The notes under the pieces are model-generated. The model did not search any database. It was not told the DNA's origin and was given only the letters and a program-made list of their open reading frames with translations. This document shows positions 41,601-50,761 of a stretch of 64,000 nucleotides of DNA, one piece after another. Positions within the stretch are counted from its first letter, which is position 1; every line of letters begins with the position of its first letter. The stretch is from Icerya purchasi (taxonomy: Eukaryota > Arthropoda > Insecta > Hemiptera > Monophlebidae): positions 147,750,274-147,814,273 of the forward strand of contig CM077115.1 in NCBI GenBank assembly GCA_039619475.1, in the 5' to 3' direction. Made by a program: the position numbers and the translations under genes.

Positions 41601-42374
41601 ATGTGTACAATGAAAGTGATAGCTCAATCAACTCGTTTACCGTTAAATAATGACGCGTTATCATTATTTGAAGCAGCAACAAATGGAGAAGGTACTCATT
41701 TTAAGCATAACGTTCTATTTCCGAACAATATACGTTGTTTAGTGGTAGGACCGAGCGGGTGTGGAAAGACTAATATCATGTTTACCTTATTAACTCATTC
41801 GAACGGTCTTCGTTTCGATAACGTATACATATACAGTAAATCGTTGTATCAACCGAAATATGTGCTACTAAAACAACTATTTTCTCAACTACCGGAAATT
41901 GGTTATCACACCTTCTCCGATGAAAGTGAAATAGTCTCACCGAATGATATTAAACCACACTCTGTACTAATATTCGACGATGTTTCCTTGGATAGTGATC
42001 AAGCGATTATACAAAAATATTTTTCGATGGGACGACATAAAAACATCGATTGTTTCTATCTTTGTCAAACGTATGTAAAAATTCCGAAACATATGATTCG
42101 CGATAATGCAAATTTCCTAGTGCTATTTGCACAGGATGATGTAAACCTACAACACGTTTATAAAGAACATGTGAATGGGGATTGTACGTATAAAACGTTT
42201 AAAAGTATGTGCGTACAATGTTGGCGCGAGAAATATGGATTTCTATCGATGGATAAGGAAAAACCTATAAATAGTGGAAGGTATCGATGTGGATTCGATC
42301 AGTATATACTAGTTAATCAGATTGATAACGACGATACTAAGAAGAAAAACGATAATGATGACAACATCATCTAA
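41601..42374 (+). CDS. FtsK/HerA-type genome-packaging ATPase (A32-like)
   Basis: 257 residues from the ATG at 41601 (the next ATG at 41610 is also possible). Walker A is GPSGCGKT at residues 50-57, Walker B is LIFDDV at 123-128 (D126, D127), and a polar sensor follows in FYLCQTYVK. The family pumps DNA into preformed capsids in poxviruses and Polintons. It has the normal length for an A32-like ATPase and no breaks. Its 3' end overlaps the start of the next gene by 20 bases. Confidence 0.93.
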   Translation: MCTMKVIAQSTRLPLNNDALSLFEAATNGEGTHFKHNVLFPNNIRCLVVGPSGCGKTNIMFTLLTHSNGLRFDNVYIYSKSLYQPKYVLLKQLFSQLPEIGYHTFSDESEIVSPNDIKPHSVLIFDDVSLDSDQAIIQKYFSMGRHKNIDCFYLCQTYVKIPKHMIRDNANFLVLFAQDDVNLQHVYKEHVNGDCTYKTFKSMCVQCWREKYGFLSMDKEKPINSGRYRCGFDQYILVNQIDNDDTKKKNDNDDNII

Positions 42375-43410
42375 GTTAAATGATAATCATCGTTTCGATA
42401 CATTGGCTCAAATTAACGATGAGATACGTGTTAAAAATGAACTAGATAAATTACGTGAAAACATCGCTAACAAGTATAGAGTATTTAAAGATGAACGGGA
42501 AGCAATTGCTAAAACTTCGAGTCTTCTATTAGATCCGATTAGCAAACCGTTAACGGACATTCGCGATGTTGTTTTACAGCGGAGAACGGAAAAGCAGCGA
42601 CAACGAGATCAAACACGTCAACAGCAACAACAACATCACCACCCGTTTACAAAAGAAATTCCCGAAACATCAAAGATAACGATTAGTAAAGATGATAAGA
42701 AAAATTATCCGGAAGATGAGGGGGAGCAGGAGGAGGAGGAGGAGGCAGTTTCTGCAGAACAACAGCTTCTGTTGGATAGTATTACGTTCGATGATCCGGT
42801 CTTCGGAATGCGGGTAAATCGTCAAACTGGAGAAATAACTTTAGGAAAAGTACCAATTTCGTGGACGAATAAAGAATTATATTTGGATAATGGTTTGAAT
42901 AGAAGAATGTACCCGTTAACATCGGGTTTACTTCATTTGTTAACGGTGAAAAAGGTGAATAAATCGCGTTATACCGATGCGGACTTGCAAGTATATAAAC
43001 AGTTACTGGAACGTAGCGGAGCGCATTTAAAATCAAACGGATCGTTAAAAGGAAATCGAACAAATTCGAAATATCGCGATATTATACAACCGTTATTTCG
43101 TACGGGTAATTACAAAAAGTCAGCTAGTAGTGCCTCTGCTAGATCTTTCATCAGTAGTGAAGAAGAAGAAGAAGAAGAAGATAAAGATATCGTGAAAAAA
43201 GGTGCTGGTGACAGTAGCTTGAATAGACAACGACGTATGGTATTATCAGCACCGCGCTACGAATATTGGGACGATCCAAACGAATTGGTAGAACGGTTGC
43301 AACTATTACGTGCAAGTAGAGCGAGCGGAAACACCGGATTGGATAATGAAATATTTTCCGTAGAAGAAGAATTAGTCGAAGGCGGATACATTCGTTCACT
43401 CGATGTCTAA
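42355..43410 (+). CDS. DUF8207-like conserved Polinton protein
   Basis: 351 residues from the first ATG (42355; 42358 is a second option). A charged helical N-terminus (DEIRVKNELDKLRENIANKY), then Gln/His- and Glu-rich stretches. The conserved core is FGMRVNRQTGEITLGKVPIS ... TSGLLHLLTVKK ... YTDADLQVYKQLLERSGAH ... DPNELVERLQLLRASRASGN-type C-terminus. This matches a widespread family of insect Polinton proteins (DUF8207 by my recollection) of unknown function. It overlaps the ATPase gene by 20 bases and the integrase by 8, so the three are probably expressed together. The low-complexity insertions are longer than I would expect. Confidence 0.75.
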   Translation: MMTTSSKLNDNHRFDTLAQINDEIRVKNELDKLRENIANKYRVFKDEREAIAKTSSLLLDPISKPLTDIRDVVLQRRTEKQRQRDQTRQQQQQHHHPFTKEIPETSKITISKDDKKNYPEDEGEQEEEEEAVSAEQQLLLDSITFDDPVFGMRVNRQTGEITLGKVPISWTNKELYLDNGLNRRMYPLTSGLLHLLTVKKVNKSRYTDADLQVYKQLLERSGAHLKSNGSLKGNRTNSKYRDIIQPLFRTGNYKKSASSASARSFISSEEEEEEEDKDIVKKGAGDSSLNRQRRMVLSAPRYEYWDDPNELVERLQLLRASRASGNTGLDNEIFSVEEELVEGGYIRSLDV

Positions 43411-44380
43411 ATTAAACACTCCGAGTGTTAGCTTACAACGCGGTCTCGTTAACGAATTACATAGAGCCGCTCGTAAACACTATCAGACACGTTGCGTACA
43501 ACTATTAGGATTAAATGACCTTTGGCAAGGCGATCTAGTCGATCTTCGTCAATACGCACGTTTTAATCGCGGCTATAAATTCGTGTTAACGATCGTGAAC
43601 GCGTTTTCGAAATTCGCTTGGACAGTTCCGTTGAAAACAAAAACCGGTATTGAGGTTTCGAAAGCTCTTGAACGAATACTCGCTACAAAGAACATCGTTC
43701 CACCGCGAAATTTACAAACCGATCGTGGTAGCGAATTTTACAATCCACACGTACGCGCGCTCTTAAATCGATACAATATTAATCTGTACAGCACTTACTC
43801 GCCGCTTAAAGCTAGCATCGTTGAACGATTTAATAGAACGCTAAAGGGTTGGATGTGGAAAGAGTTTACCGTCAATAGTAATAAACGATGGTTACCGATG
43901 CTGAAAGAGTTGACGCGAAAATATAATACGAAAAAACATCGATCGATAGGATTCGCTCCTGTAGATGTCACATCGAGTATGCAGGAGACGGTTGCGAGAA
44001 ATTTAGCAAAAGCGTGTGCAACAGCTACACTACCACCTTCCGCTAAACGTTCGAGGAGGTTTACGATTGGTGATGTGGTACGAATTAGTAAAGTTAAAAC
44101 GTTACTGGAAAAAGGTTACACACCAAACTGGACCGGAGAACTATTTACTATAAATAGCGTGCGATCTACTTTTCCGATAACATATACGTTAACAGATACT
44201 AGTGGTAAACCTATTGCCGGTACTTTTTACACGGAAGAATTACAGAAAACTGCTTACCCGGACGTATACCTAATCGAACGAGTTATTCAACGTAAAGGTG
44301 GAAAATCGTTAGTGAAGTGGCTCGGATTTCCTAATTCGGAAAATTCGTGGGTAGATAACGCGAATTTAGCGAATATTTAA
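43403..44380 (+). CDS. Retroviral-like integrase with C-terminal chromodomain
   Basis: 325 residues. The DDE core is seen at WQGDLVDL (D44), LQTDRGSEF (D107) and ASIVERFNRTLKGWMW (E141). A chromodomain-like tail follows: YLIERVIQRKGGKSLVKWLG with ENSWV (about 285-320). Polinton integrases join the element ends to host DNA and produce the 6-base duplication seen at 26131 and 45754. The start ATG at 43403 overlaps the upstream gene by 8 bases. No canonical N-terminal HHCC finger was noted. All catalytic residues are intact, so the enzyme may still work. Confidence 0.95.
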   Translation: MSKLNTPSVSLQRGLVNELHRAARKHYQTRCVQLLGLNDLWQGDLVDLRQYARFNRGYKFVLTIVNAFSKFAWTVPLKTKTGIEVSKALERILATKNIVPPRNLQTDRGSEFYNPHVRALLNRYNINLYSTYSPLKASIVERFNRTLKGWMWKEFTVNSNKRWLPMLKELTRKYNTKKHRSIGFAPVDVTSSMQETVARNLAKACATATLPPSAKRSRRFTIGDVVRISKVKTLLEKGYTPNWTGELFTINSVRSTFPITYTLTDTSGKPIAGTFYTEELQKTAYPDVYLIERVIQRKGGKSLVKWLGFPNSENSWVDNANLANI

Positions 44381-44430
44381 TAATAATAATAAATAGCGAA
44401 TACATCAAGCAGAACAACTAGACGGAAACA

Positions 44431-45393
44431 ATGCCTCTGCATAAGAGCGGAAAATATATGCCGGAAGGTGGTAGTGTAGCACCAGCTACTATCGAATTAG
44501 ACGCCGGTGGAAATTATAATTTCAAAGGAAAACGTTTGTTAAATATTAATAACGTTCTACATCGAGATCAATTAAACGATAACGAAGTTGTAACTAAAAA
44601 ACATTTACAGGAATCGCTCTCGTTAGCTAGTTTAAAAGATCGTGTTAAAGACGCTCTTGCAGATAGCGTTTACATACAATCGAATTATGTAAGTTTTCTA
44701 TCTAAACGATTGGTGAACCTTAGTGATGGAAAAGATTCGAAAGATGCTGTTACGAAACGTCAAGTTAACAATATGGTGGATGATGCGAAAAAGGAAATGG
44801 AAAATCGAGTTGGAGCGGTAAAAACAACACTGGAAGATGTTGATAAACGGATTGGTGCGGAGAAGGTGAATCACGAGATGCGTGTAAAGTCGATAGATGA
44901 TAAAATACAGAAAATTATCGCGAGTGAACAGGCACACTATAACGAACACGGTGTCGTCCTTCACACTATTCTACAGCAAAGTCTACCTACGTTAGAACAA
45001 ACCATCAATGGTAAACTGGAGTTGATAAATAAAAAGTTATCTAATATATCGGATAACATGGATACGTACGGTGCACGATTCGTTAAAATCGAAGATGATG
45101 CTCATCGGCAACAGGGAATATTAAATACACATTACACGTGGAGTAAGGCTGCAATCAAAGAACTTACCGATAAAACAATGCCGTTGGAAATTATAAACAC
45201 GCTTGTTACCGAACATATCAGTTCGATCGCTAAATTAGATAAAAAAATAACCGAAGAATGGGAACTTAAATGGATGACGATGCAGAAAACGGTAGATTCG
45301 CTACGAGAAAATTATACAACGCTTACGGATACGGTTAAAGAGGTGCAAGATATGATTTCGAAACAAACGCACAAGCAGGAAGCTGCTAGTTGA
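44431..45393 (+). CDS. Long fibre-like coiled-coil protein
   Basis: 320 residues, the last gene before the right TIR (35 bases away). It has two fibre-type segments (FKGKRLLNINNVLHRDQLND with EVVTKKHL; SKRLVNLSDGKDSKDAVTKR), then about 200 residues of coiled coil (KKEMENRVGAVKTTLEDVDK; ELTDKTMPLEIINTLVTEHI). The K/RRL.N..D...DAVTK...V pattern is that of trimerising phage tail-fibre repeats. The short protein at 30551 carries the same motif, so the two look like paralogues. I infer a virion fibre or a coiled-coil structural factor. The start at 44431 is the first ATG of the open frame. Confidence 0.65.
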   Translation: MPLHKSGKYMPEGGSVAPATIELDAGGNYNFKGKRLLNINNVLHRDQLNDNEVVTKKHLQESLSLASLKDRVKDALADSVYIQSNYVSFLSKRLVNLSDGKDSKDAVTKRQVNNMVDDAKKEMENRVGAVKTTLEDVDKRIGAEKVNHEMRVKSIDDKIQKIIASEQAHYNEHGVVLHTILQQSLPTLEQTINGKLELINKKLSNISDNMDTYGARFVKIEDDAHRQQGILNTHYTWSKAAIKELTDKTMPLEIINTLVTEHISSIAKLDKKITEEWELKWMTMQKTVDSLRENYTTLTDTVKEVQDMISKQTHKQEAAS

Positions 45394-45427
45394 AGGAAGA
45401 AAAGCAAGTGCGGTGTGTGCGCGCACA

Positions 45428-45753
45428 GTAGCATTTTCTAGAATGTTCTATCGTCGTCAACGTCGACGATGACGTTGCTCGAACTAGTTACAAAGTGTGA
45501 CGATGAGTGGGGGGTGGGGGGTGGAGAGAAAGTGATGCTGGATTAAGGTGAACATTCTGCTAGATCACCGTCGTTGTGGTTAACCTTGACGTCATCGTCA
45601 ACGTTCTTAACGTTGTCGTTAACCTTGACCTAGTTGTTGTTGTTGTTGTTTTGTGACGTAGTCGATGTGGGATCGAACTAGTTCCCCCCGCACTGGCTGT
45701 TCCCCCCTTCACCCCCTCGTCCACTGTGCCAGTTCATAGAAAAGCATCCTACT
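45428..45753 (-). repeat. Polinton right terminal inverted repeat
   Basis: 326 bp, the reverse complement of 26137-26463, ending in the CT complementary to the left AG. It is followed by the duplicated target GACTGT (45754-45759), then the LINE resumes. Confidence 0.95.
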
Positions 45754-48700
45754 GACTGTTGCTGGTCTTAGTAACAACTACGATATTATCGGGTTAACTG
45801 AAACCTAGCTGAATGCGGATTTTAGTGATTCCGAGTTATTAGACGATGGATATGTTATTTATAAGAAGGATAGGCATTATGAGTTCACTAAAACTAAGCG
45901 GGCGGGGGTTCTGTTAGCTGTTAAAAAATCGTTTTCCTTCGGAAAAAGTCGGGGATCTCGTAGTGACTGTGTAATGTGACCATTACATGACTCGATAAAA
46001 TTAAAATAAATAAAAATAGAAAGGTAAAATAAATAATGAAAAAAATAAAATATAAAAATAAATTAAATAATTATCGAAAACGTGGTGCGAATGAGAATGT
46101 GTGATTAAAATCCTGTTTGTCGGTCAGTGGGAGGATACACGATCACGCGATAAGTCTGGAGAAAGGCCCACCCCAATAAATGATGGTGATTGGTCACGGG
46201 GAGAACAAGAGAAAGTAACGAAACGGCTAGGACATCGAAACTGAAAAAAGGAGAAGTCAGTCACAGCAGAGATCGATCAGAGGTAATTGCTCCGTTAGCA
46301 AGCGTCTGTTTAAAAAAGTCGGAAACCGTTTCCTAGAGAAGAGAAATATAGCCTTTTTTTTCGTGAACCTGTCGCGCGAAAAGGTCATTAGTATTAAGAC
46401 CATTTTCACAGTCGAAGTCGAAATCGAAGTAAAAAGGTTATTCGGAAGTCCGGTTTGTTTCGGTATTAAAGTAACAAATATTCGGTTGACGAAACCCGTG
46501 ACCAAGCGGATACCTGTAATTCATCGCCGCATCCTGGATCATTGCCGACTAATAGGATATGTACAAATTATATTATTATTAATTCCATTATTATTTGCGT
46601 AATTTTCGTGTCTATGATAATTGTGTCTTTTTAGCGGTCGGCCGTCAAAGAAATATCGGTGTAGGACATTGTTAATATATCTCCATTTATAATTTGGACA
46701 AATAATTTTAAATTTATAAAACAGAAAAAGGAATAACAAGGAAAAAGAAATTATAAATAAAAAGATAAAATATATGTCCGCGGAAGTTAAGTCTGCGGTA
46801 GCATCCCTTAGGGCATAGAAAAAACAACTAAAACGGTAATAACCGTTTCAACTGATACGTTGTGTGATCATGTCTGGATCAAAGAGCACAGTACAGCAGG
46901 TGAACCACACGTGTTAATAGGAATTCTTTATTTTCCACCCAACACTTGCAGAGCGGAGTATTCAGTTATTTACGATAAGATTTACGAGTACACTTCACGA
47001 ACGAAGTATAAGTTGCTGATGTTTGGCGACTTTAATATTCCTGCTCTTTCCTTCGATTGCTTTTCACCTACAATATGGGCTTCAATAGTAATGTTTATGC
47101 CAATGATTTAATAGAGATGATGGATACCTGTAATTTAGCGTCGTGCAATATCGTGCACAACTCTCTCGGTAGGACTCTAGATTTAGTGATAGGTACAAGA
47201 GAAAACATTACAATTGATGACGAGGAGTCCTCGCTTCACTTAAATGATCGGTATCATCCTCCCTTACGTATTTATACCGAATTAGCAGTTCCGAGGTAGA
47301 CGAAGAACGCGGGCAAAACCTCGAGTCAGAAAGGTTTCCGTGTGAGAAATTTTCAAAAAGCTGACTTTTTAACGATGTACAATATGTTTAGAGCTATAGA
47401 TTGGCATCCACTGAATGCATCTACCGATAGTAATGCGGCTGCATCTTACTTTGATATGTGTGTTCCGACTATTTTGGATAAAACTGTGCCGTGGAAGAAG
47501 AAAAGTATCAGTAAATATCCCCGTTGGTTCGATAAACAAATAATAAATTTGATAAAGGAGAAAAATAAATGTCGGCTGAAGTATAAAAGGATTCAGAACT
47601 TGTATTTTAAAACTATATTCAGTAATCTCCGTAGAGAGCTGAAACTGAAAATAGCCGTCGCAAAAACAAACTACGATTGCGTGCAAGAAAAGAGACTGAA
47701 GACAGATCCGAAGCAATTTTGGCAATATTATAATGAGCGTTAGGGGTGGAATGTGCATGCGAAAAACAGTACTTCAGTGTACCAAGGACAAATACTACGT
47801 ACTCCTCGGTATATTTCTTCCTTTTTTGCGATTCATTTTTCGTCTATTTACTCCTGCCCAAATAAATCAAGTTCTCATTTGAACTATTCTAGTTCCACCG
47901 GCCAAACTAATCGTATAACTGTACAACTTTTTACGGAAGCAGAGGTTTATGTGGCGTTGAGGAAACCTAAACCTAAACGTACTGTAGGTCCAGACAAAAT
48001 ACCTCCATATATATTTAAAACTTGTCGAGATTTATTCGTTAAATCTCTTACATACATCCTTAATTGTGTGATGGGTACTGGGACGTTTCCCAAATTTGGA
48101 AGGTGTCCAGAATAACACCCATTCCTAAAAATCATTATGCTTATGATATTACTGATTACAAACCAATATCTCTTCTCCCCCAAATCGCTAAAATTTTTGA
48201 ATTACTTCTCTATAAAAGAATCTATGAACCACTAAAGAATTACATTTCATTTGATCAACATAGCTTCGTCGAAAGTAAATCAGTAACGACTAACCTGATG
48301 GCGTTTACTGAGGACGTTTCTGCTGCGCTTGATAAGTCCTCCCAGGTGGATGTTATATATACAGACTTTTAAAAAGCCTTCGATAAAGTTGATCACTCAA
48401 TTCTATTACGAAAAATGAATAATTTCGGGTTCTCTGGCAGATTATTAACACTATGTGGCGATAGCTACCTGCAGGATCGGAGGCAATATGTTCAAATTTA
48501 TAACCGCAGATCTCCTTCTTTTCCTTGCCCCTCAGGTGTGCTTCAGGGTTCCGTTTTAGAGTCTTTTCTTTTTTTATTATATATAAATGACTTACCGAAT
48601 TCAATACAGAATTCGAAAATATTATTATACGTAGATGATGCGAAATTATTCAAAGAAATAAAAAGTATCGAAGATATGAGAAGTAGATTACTTTACAGCT

Positions 48701-49555
48701 TGGAGTGCGGCTAATAATTTACCACCCGCGAATATATCTAAATGTAGGCTTATTTCATTTACACGGAAACGTCTCCCTATTACAGCGTTCTATCACATAG
48801 AAGGTGTTGTTCCCTTGATGTGTGTGAGAGATCTTGGTGTTTTACTAGATGATGCAAAATTTACATTTAAAACTCATGTAATGTGTATAATTCGTACAGC
48901 GAACAAAATGTTAGGTTTAGTTTTTCGGAGTAGTGCAAACTTCAGAAAACTTGAGACACATTTAATTTTATTCACCCTATAGAACTGACCCCCCTACTTT
49001 CATTGGTGTTGTTGTGCTTAGTACACTAGGAACCTTAACCTCACAATCCCCGACGCTCTACTAAGGGTATGGGACTTGCTTTACACTTTTACTTACTTTA
49101 TTAGTCCGCTCATAGTTAGAATTTGGTGCGCTAATTTGGAACCTTGCATCTAATGACTTGGTAAATACGGTTGAAAATGTGCAGAAAAAGAGTTTCTAAA
49201 GTACTCGCATTATAAATTTATTGGCTCTGGTGATGTGCGTTTTAAATACAAAGAAATACTTCGACCGTTAAATGGGAACAGCTTAGATGGGCGAAGAAAG
49301 GAATTAACACTTATGGTAAGATTAATTGTCCTACTCTTTTAGAGAAAATTCGTATTAGAGTTCCGATTTTGCCTGCTCAACTCATACACTGGCAGTTCCG
49401 TTTCCGAACACTTAGCAGTATGTACGATTCCCTCTACGTTCTTTATTCATACTGTACAATAACTTAGAGAAAGATCATCGCGAGCTAGACACTTTTAATG
49501 GTCACGATGGTAAGTTCTTAAAAGCTGTTCGGAATTGAATGATGTGAGGCTATGT
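45754..49555 (+). pseudogene. LINE ORF2 (endonuclease and RT), 3' of the Polinton
   Basis: The remaining ORF2 of the LINE opened at 26051. Endonuclease: NNYDIIGLTET (the next Trp codon is now TAG), YKKDRHYEFTKTKRAGVLLA, then after a 0.9-kb insert LIGILYFPPNTCRAEY and LLMFGDFNIPALSF. RT: TPIPKNHYAYDITDYKPISLL, FDQHSFVESKSVTTNLM, YTDF-stop-KAFDKVDHSI, PSGVLQGSVL and ILLYVDDAKLF (catalytic Asp pair retained). The tail includes LEFGALIWN after an insert of about 110 bases near 48985-49095. Several stops and frameshifts make it inactive. The motifs fit a Jockey/CR1-like clade, but the exact clade is uncertain. Confidence 0.85.
45973..46861. repeat. Solo-LTR-like repeat inserted in the LINE
   Basis: The LINE endonuclease frame is broken by an 889-bp insert flanked by GTGT (45969-45972 and 46862-46865). 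Its start (ATGTGACCATTACAT) and its right part (CGGTCGGCCGTC; GTCCGCGGAAG with GCATCCCT) resemble the repeat at 53915-54916. It has no coding sequence. A solo LTR is the simplest reading, but the ends are not the classic TG...CA, so it is not proven. Confidence 0.6.
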
Positions 49556-50528
49556 TGTAATGTCTTCCCAAAGTGTGTTTCTGCGTGAGCATGGCGTTTA
49601 TGTATGAGAGTATATGTACGCGTGTATGTTATAGGTATGAGATGCGTTGGCGTGGGTGTGTAAATGGGATAGAACTGAAATAAGTAATGTTAGATTACAT
49701 CGTTGTGTACGTACGGGTATGATTCGCACACACTGCGTAATTTCGTAATTCTTCTTTTCTATTGCTTGAATGTACATGTACTCGTATATTTTACTGAATT
49801 GTTTTATTATATTGTGCTGTGCAATAATTGGCGTAAGCTGTTGCATTGGCAGATTGTACAAATAAATAAATAGAATTTCACTTCCATTTCCTATCGCAGT
49901 GCGCTTATATTCAGATAAATGGCGCTAAAGTACAAACGTTATAAGTGTATGCACATTCGTGATGCCCTTTTTTTTTGTATTTTATTACAATTTCGTTTTT
50001 TTACAATTACGTTTATTATTACTGTTTTTAAGATTTTTTGCACCATTCGTTTCGCGTATTATATTTATATTTGGGAGAAGCTATCTGTCTAATGAGTTTG
50101 TTACTGAAAATAAAATATAAAAAGAAATAGCCACAGTAAAATACACGAATAAAAAAAAAAAAACTATTTAGCGTGCTTACAAATTATTTATGAGGACGCA
50201 TAACTTTTATTATTTAATTTAGAAACTATTGAACGGTATCTTCTTAGTTACTATGAAATAATTATGTATTCGTAACGACCAAAAATAATATAAAATGATC
50301 GACGTATATGAAAAGCAAGAAAATTTTTTTGTTAAAATTGTGGGGAAAAAAAGTGTGCAGAATGGTATTCGTTGAAACTTATGCAGGAATTCTGATTTAA
50401 TTGTAGCTCCATCAAATTGTTCAAATTGTTCATTTTTTTATTTTGCACAATTCAAAAATTTCGATTATCTCTAAATAAAATAAATCCGTTTAAAAGTAAT
50501 GATATACCGAAATTCATTTTACACTTAC
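49556..50528. other. Remainder of the 27-kb PIKfyve intron
   Basis: AT-rich, with no gene recognised. The LINE 3' end lies near its left edge. At 50528-50523 is the PIKfyve donor GTAAGT (minus strand). Confidence 0.5.
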
Positions 50529-50690
50529 CGATAATACCGACTACCAATTCTAATTTACTTTCATCAAGACCGACCAATAAAGAATAATCCATAACCGATT
50601 GCGAAGCTAAAAATGTAACATCGTTATTTATTGCTTGAATTAAAACGGTCTTGAAGTGCGGGTAAATATAAAGGGGCGATTCACACGTCA
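50529..50690 (-). CDS. PIKFYVE: PIKfyve/fab1 penultimate exon (kinase core)
   Basis: Acceptor TTTCAACAG|TGACG at 50690, donor ATCG|GTAAGT at 50529. It encodes MTCESPLYIYPHFKTVLIQA, NNDVTFLASQSVMDYSLLVG and LDESKLELVVGII. The Asp in MDYSLLVG lies in the catalytic loop of PIP kinases. The exon begins two bases into a codon opened by exon 56325-56654 and ends one base into the codon completed by exon 23350-23546. Its length is 162 bases. The following intron, about 27 kb, carries the LINE and the Polinton. Confidence 0.93.
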
Positions 50691-50729
50691 CTGTTGAAAC
50701 AAAACAAATTCATATATAATTTATTGTTT

Positions 50730-50761
<32 letters not shown>

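Larger units (their letters stand above)
26137..45753. mobile_element. Complete Polinton/Maverick virus-like transposon, 19,617 bp
   Basis: Both diagnostic features are present: a perfect 6-base target duplication (GACTGT at 26131-26136 and 45754-45759) and long terminal inverted repeats of about 326 bp starting AGTAGGATGC. Inside are full-length genes for protein-primed PolB, chromodomain integrase, FtsK/HerA-like ATPase, adenain-like protease, double-jelly-roll capsid protein and minor capsid protein, the core set of the group. No in-frame stops were seen in any core gene. Polintons replicate and integrate themselves and are thought able to form virions. About 15 genes are read from both strands. 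It lies within a LINE within an intron of PIKfyve. Confidence 0.97.
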
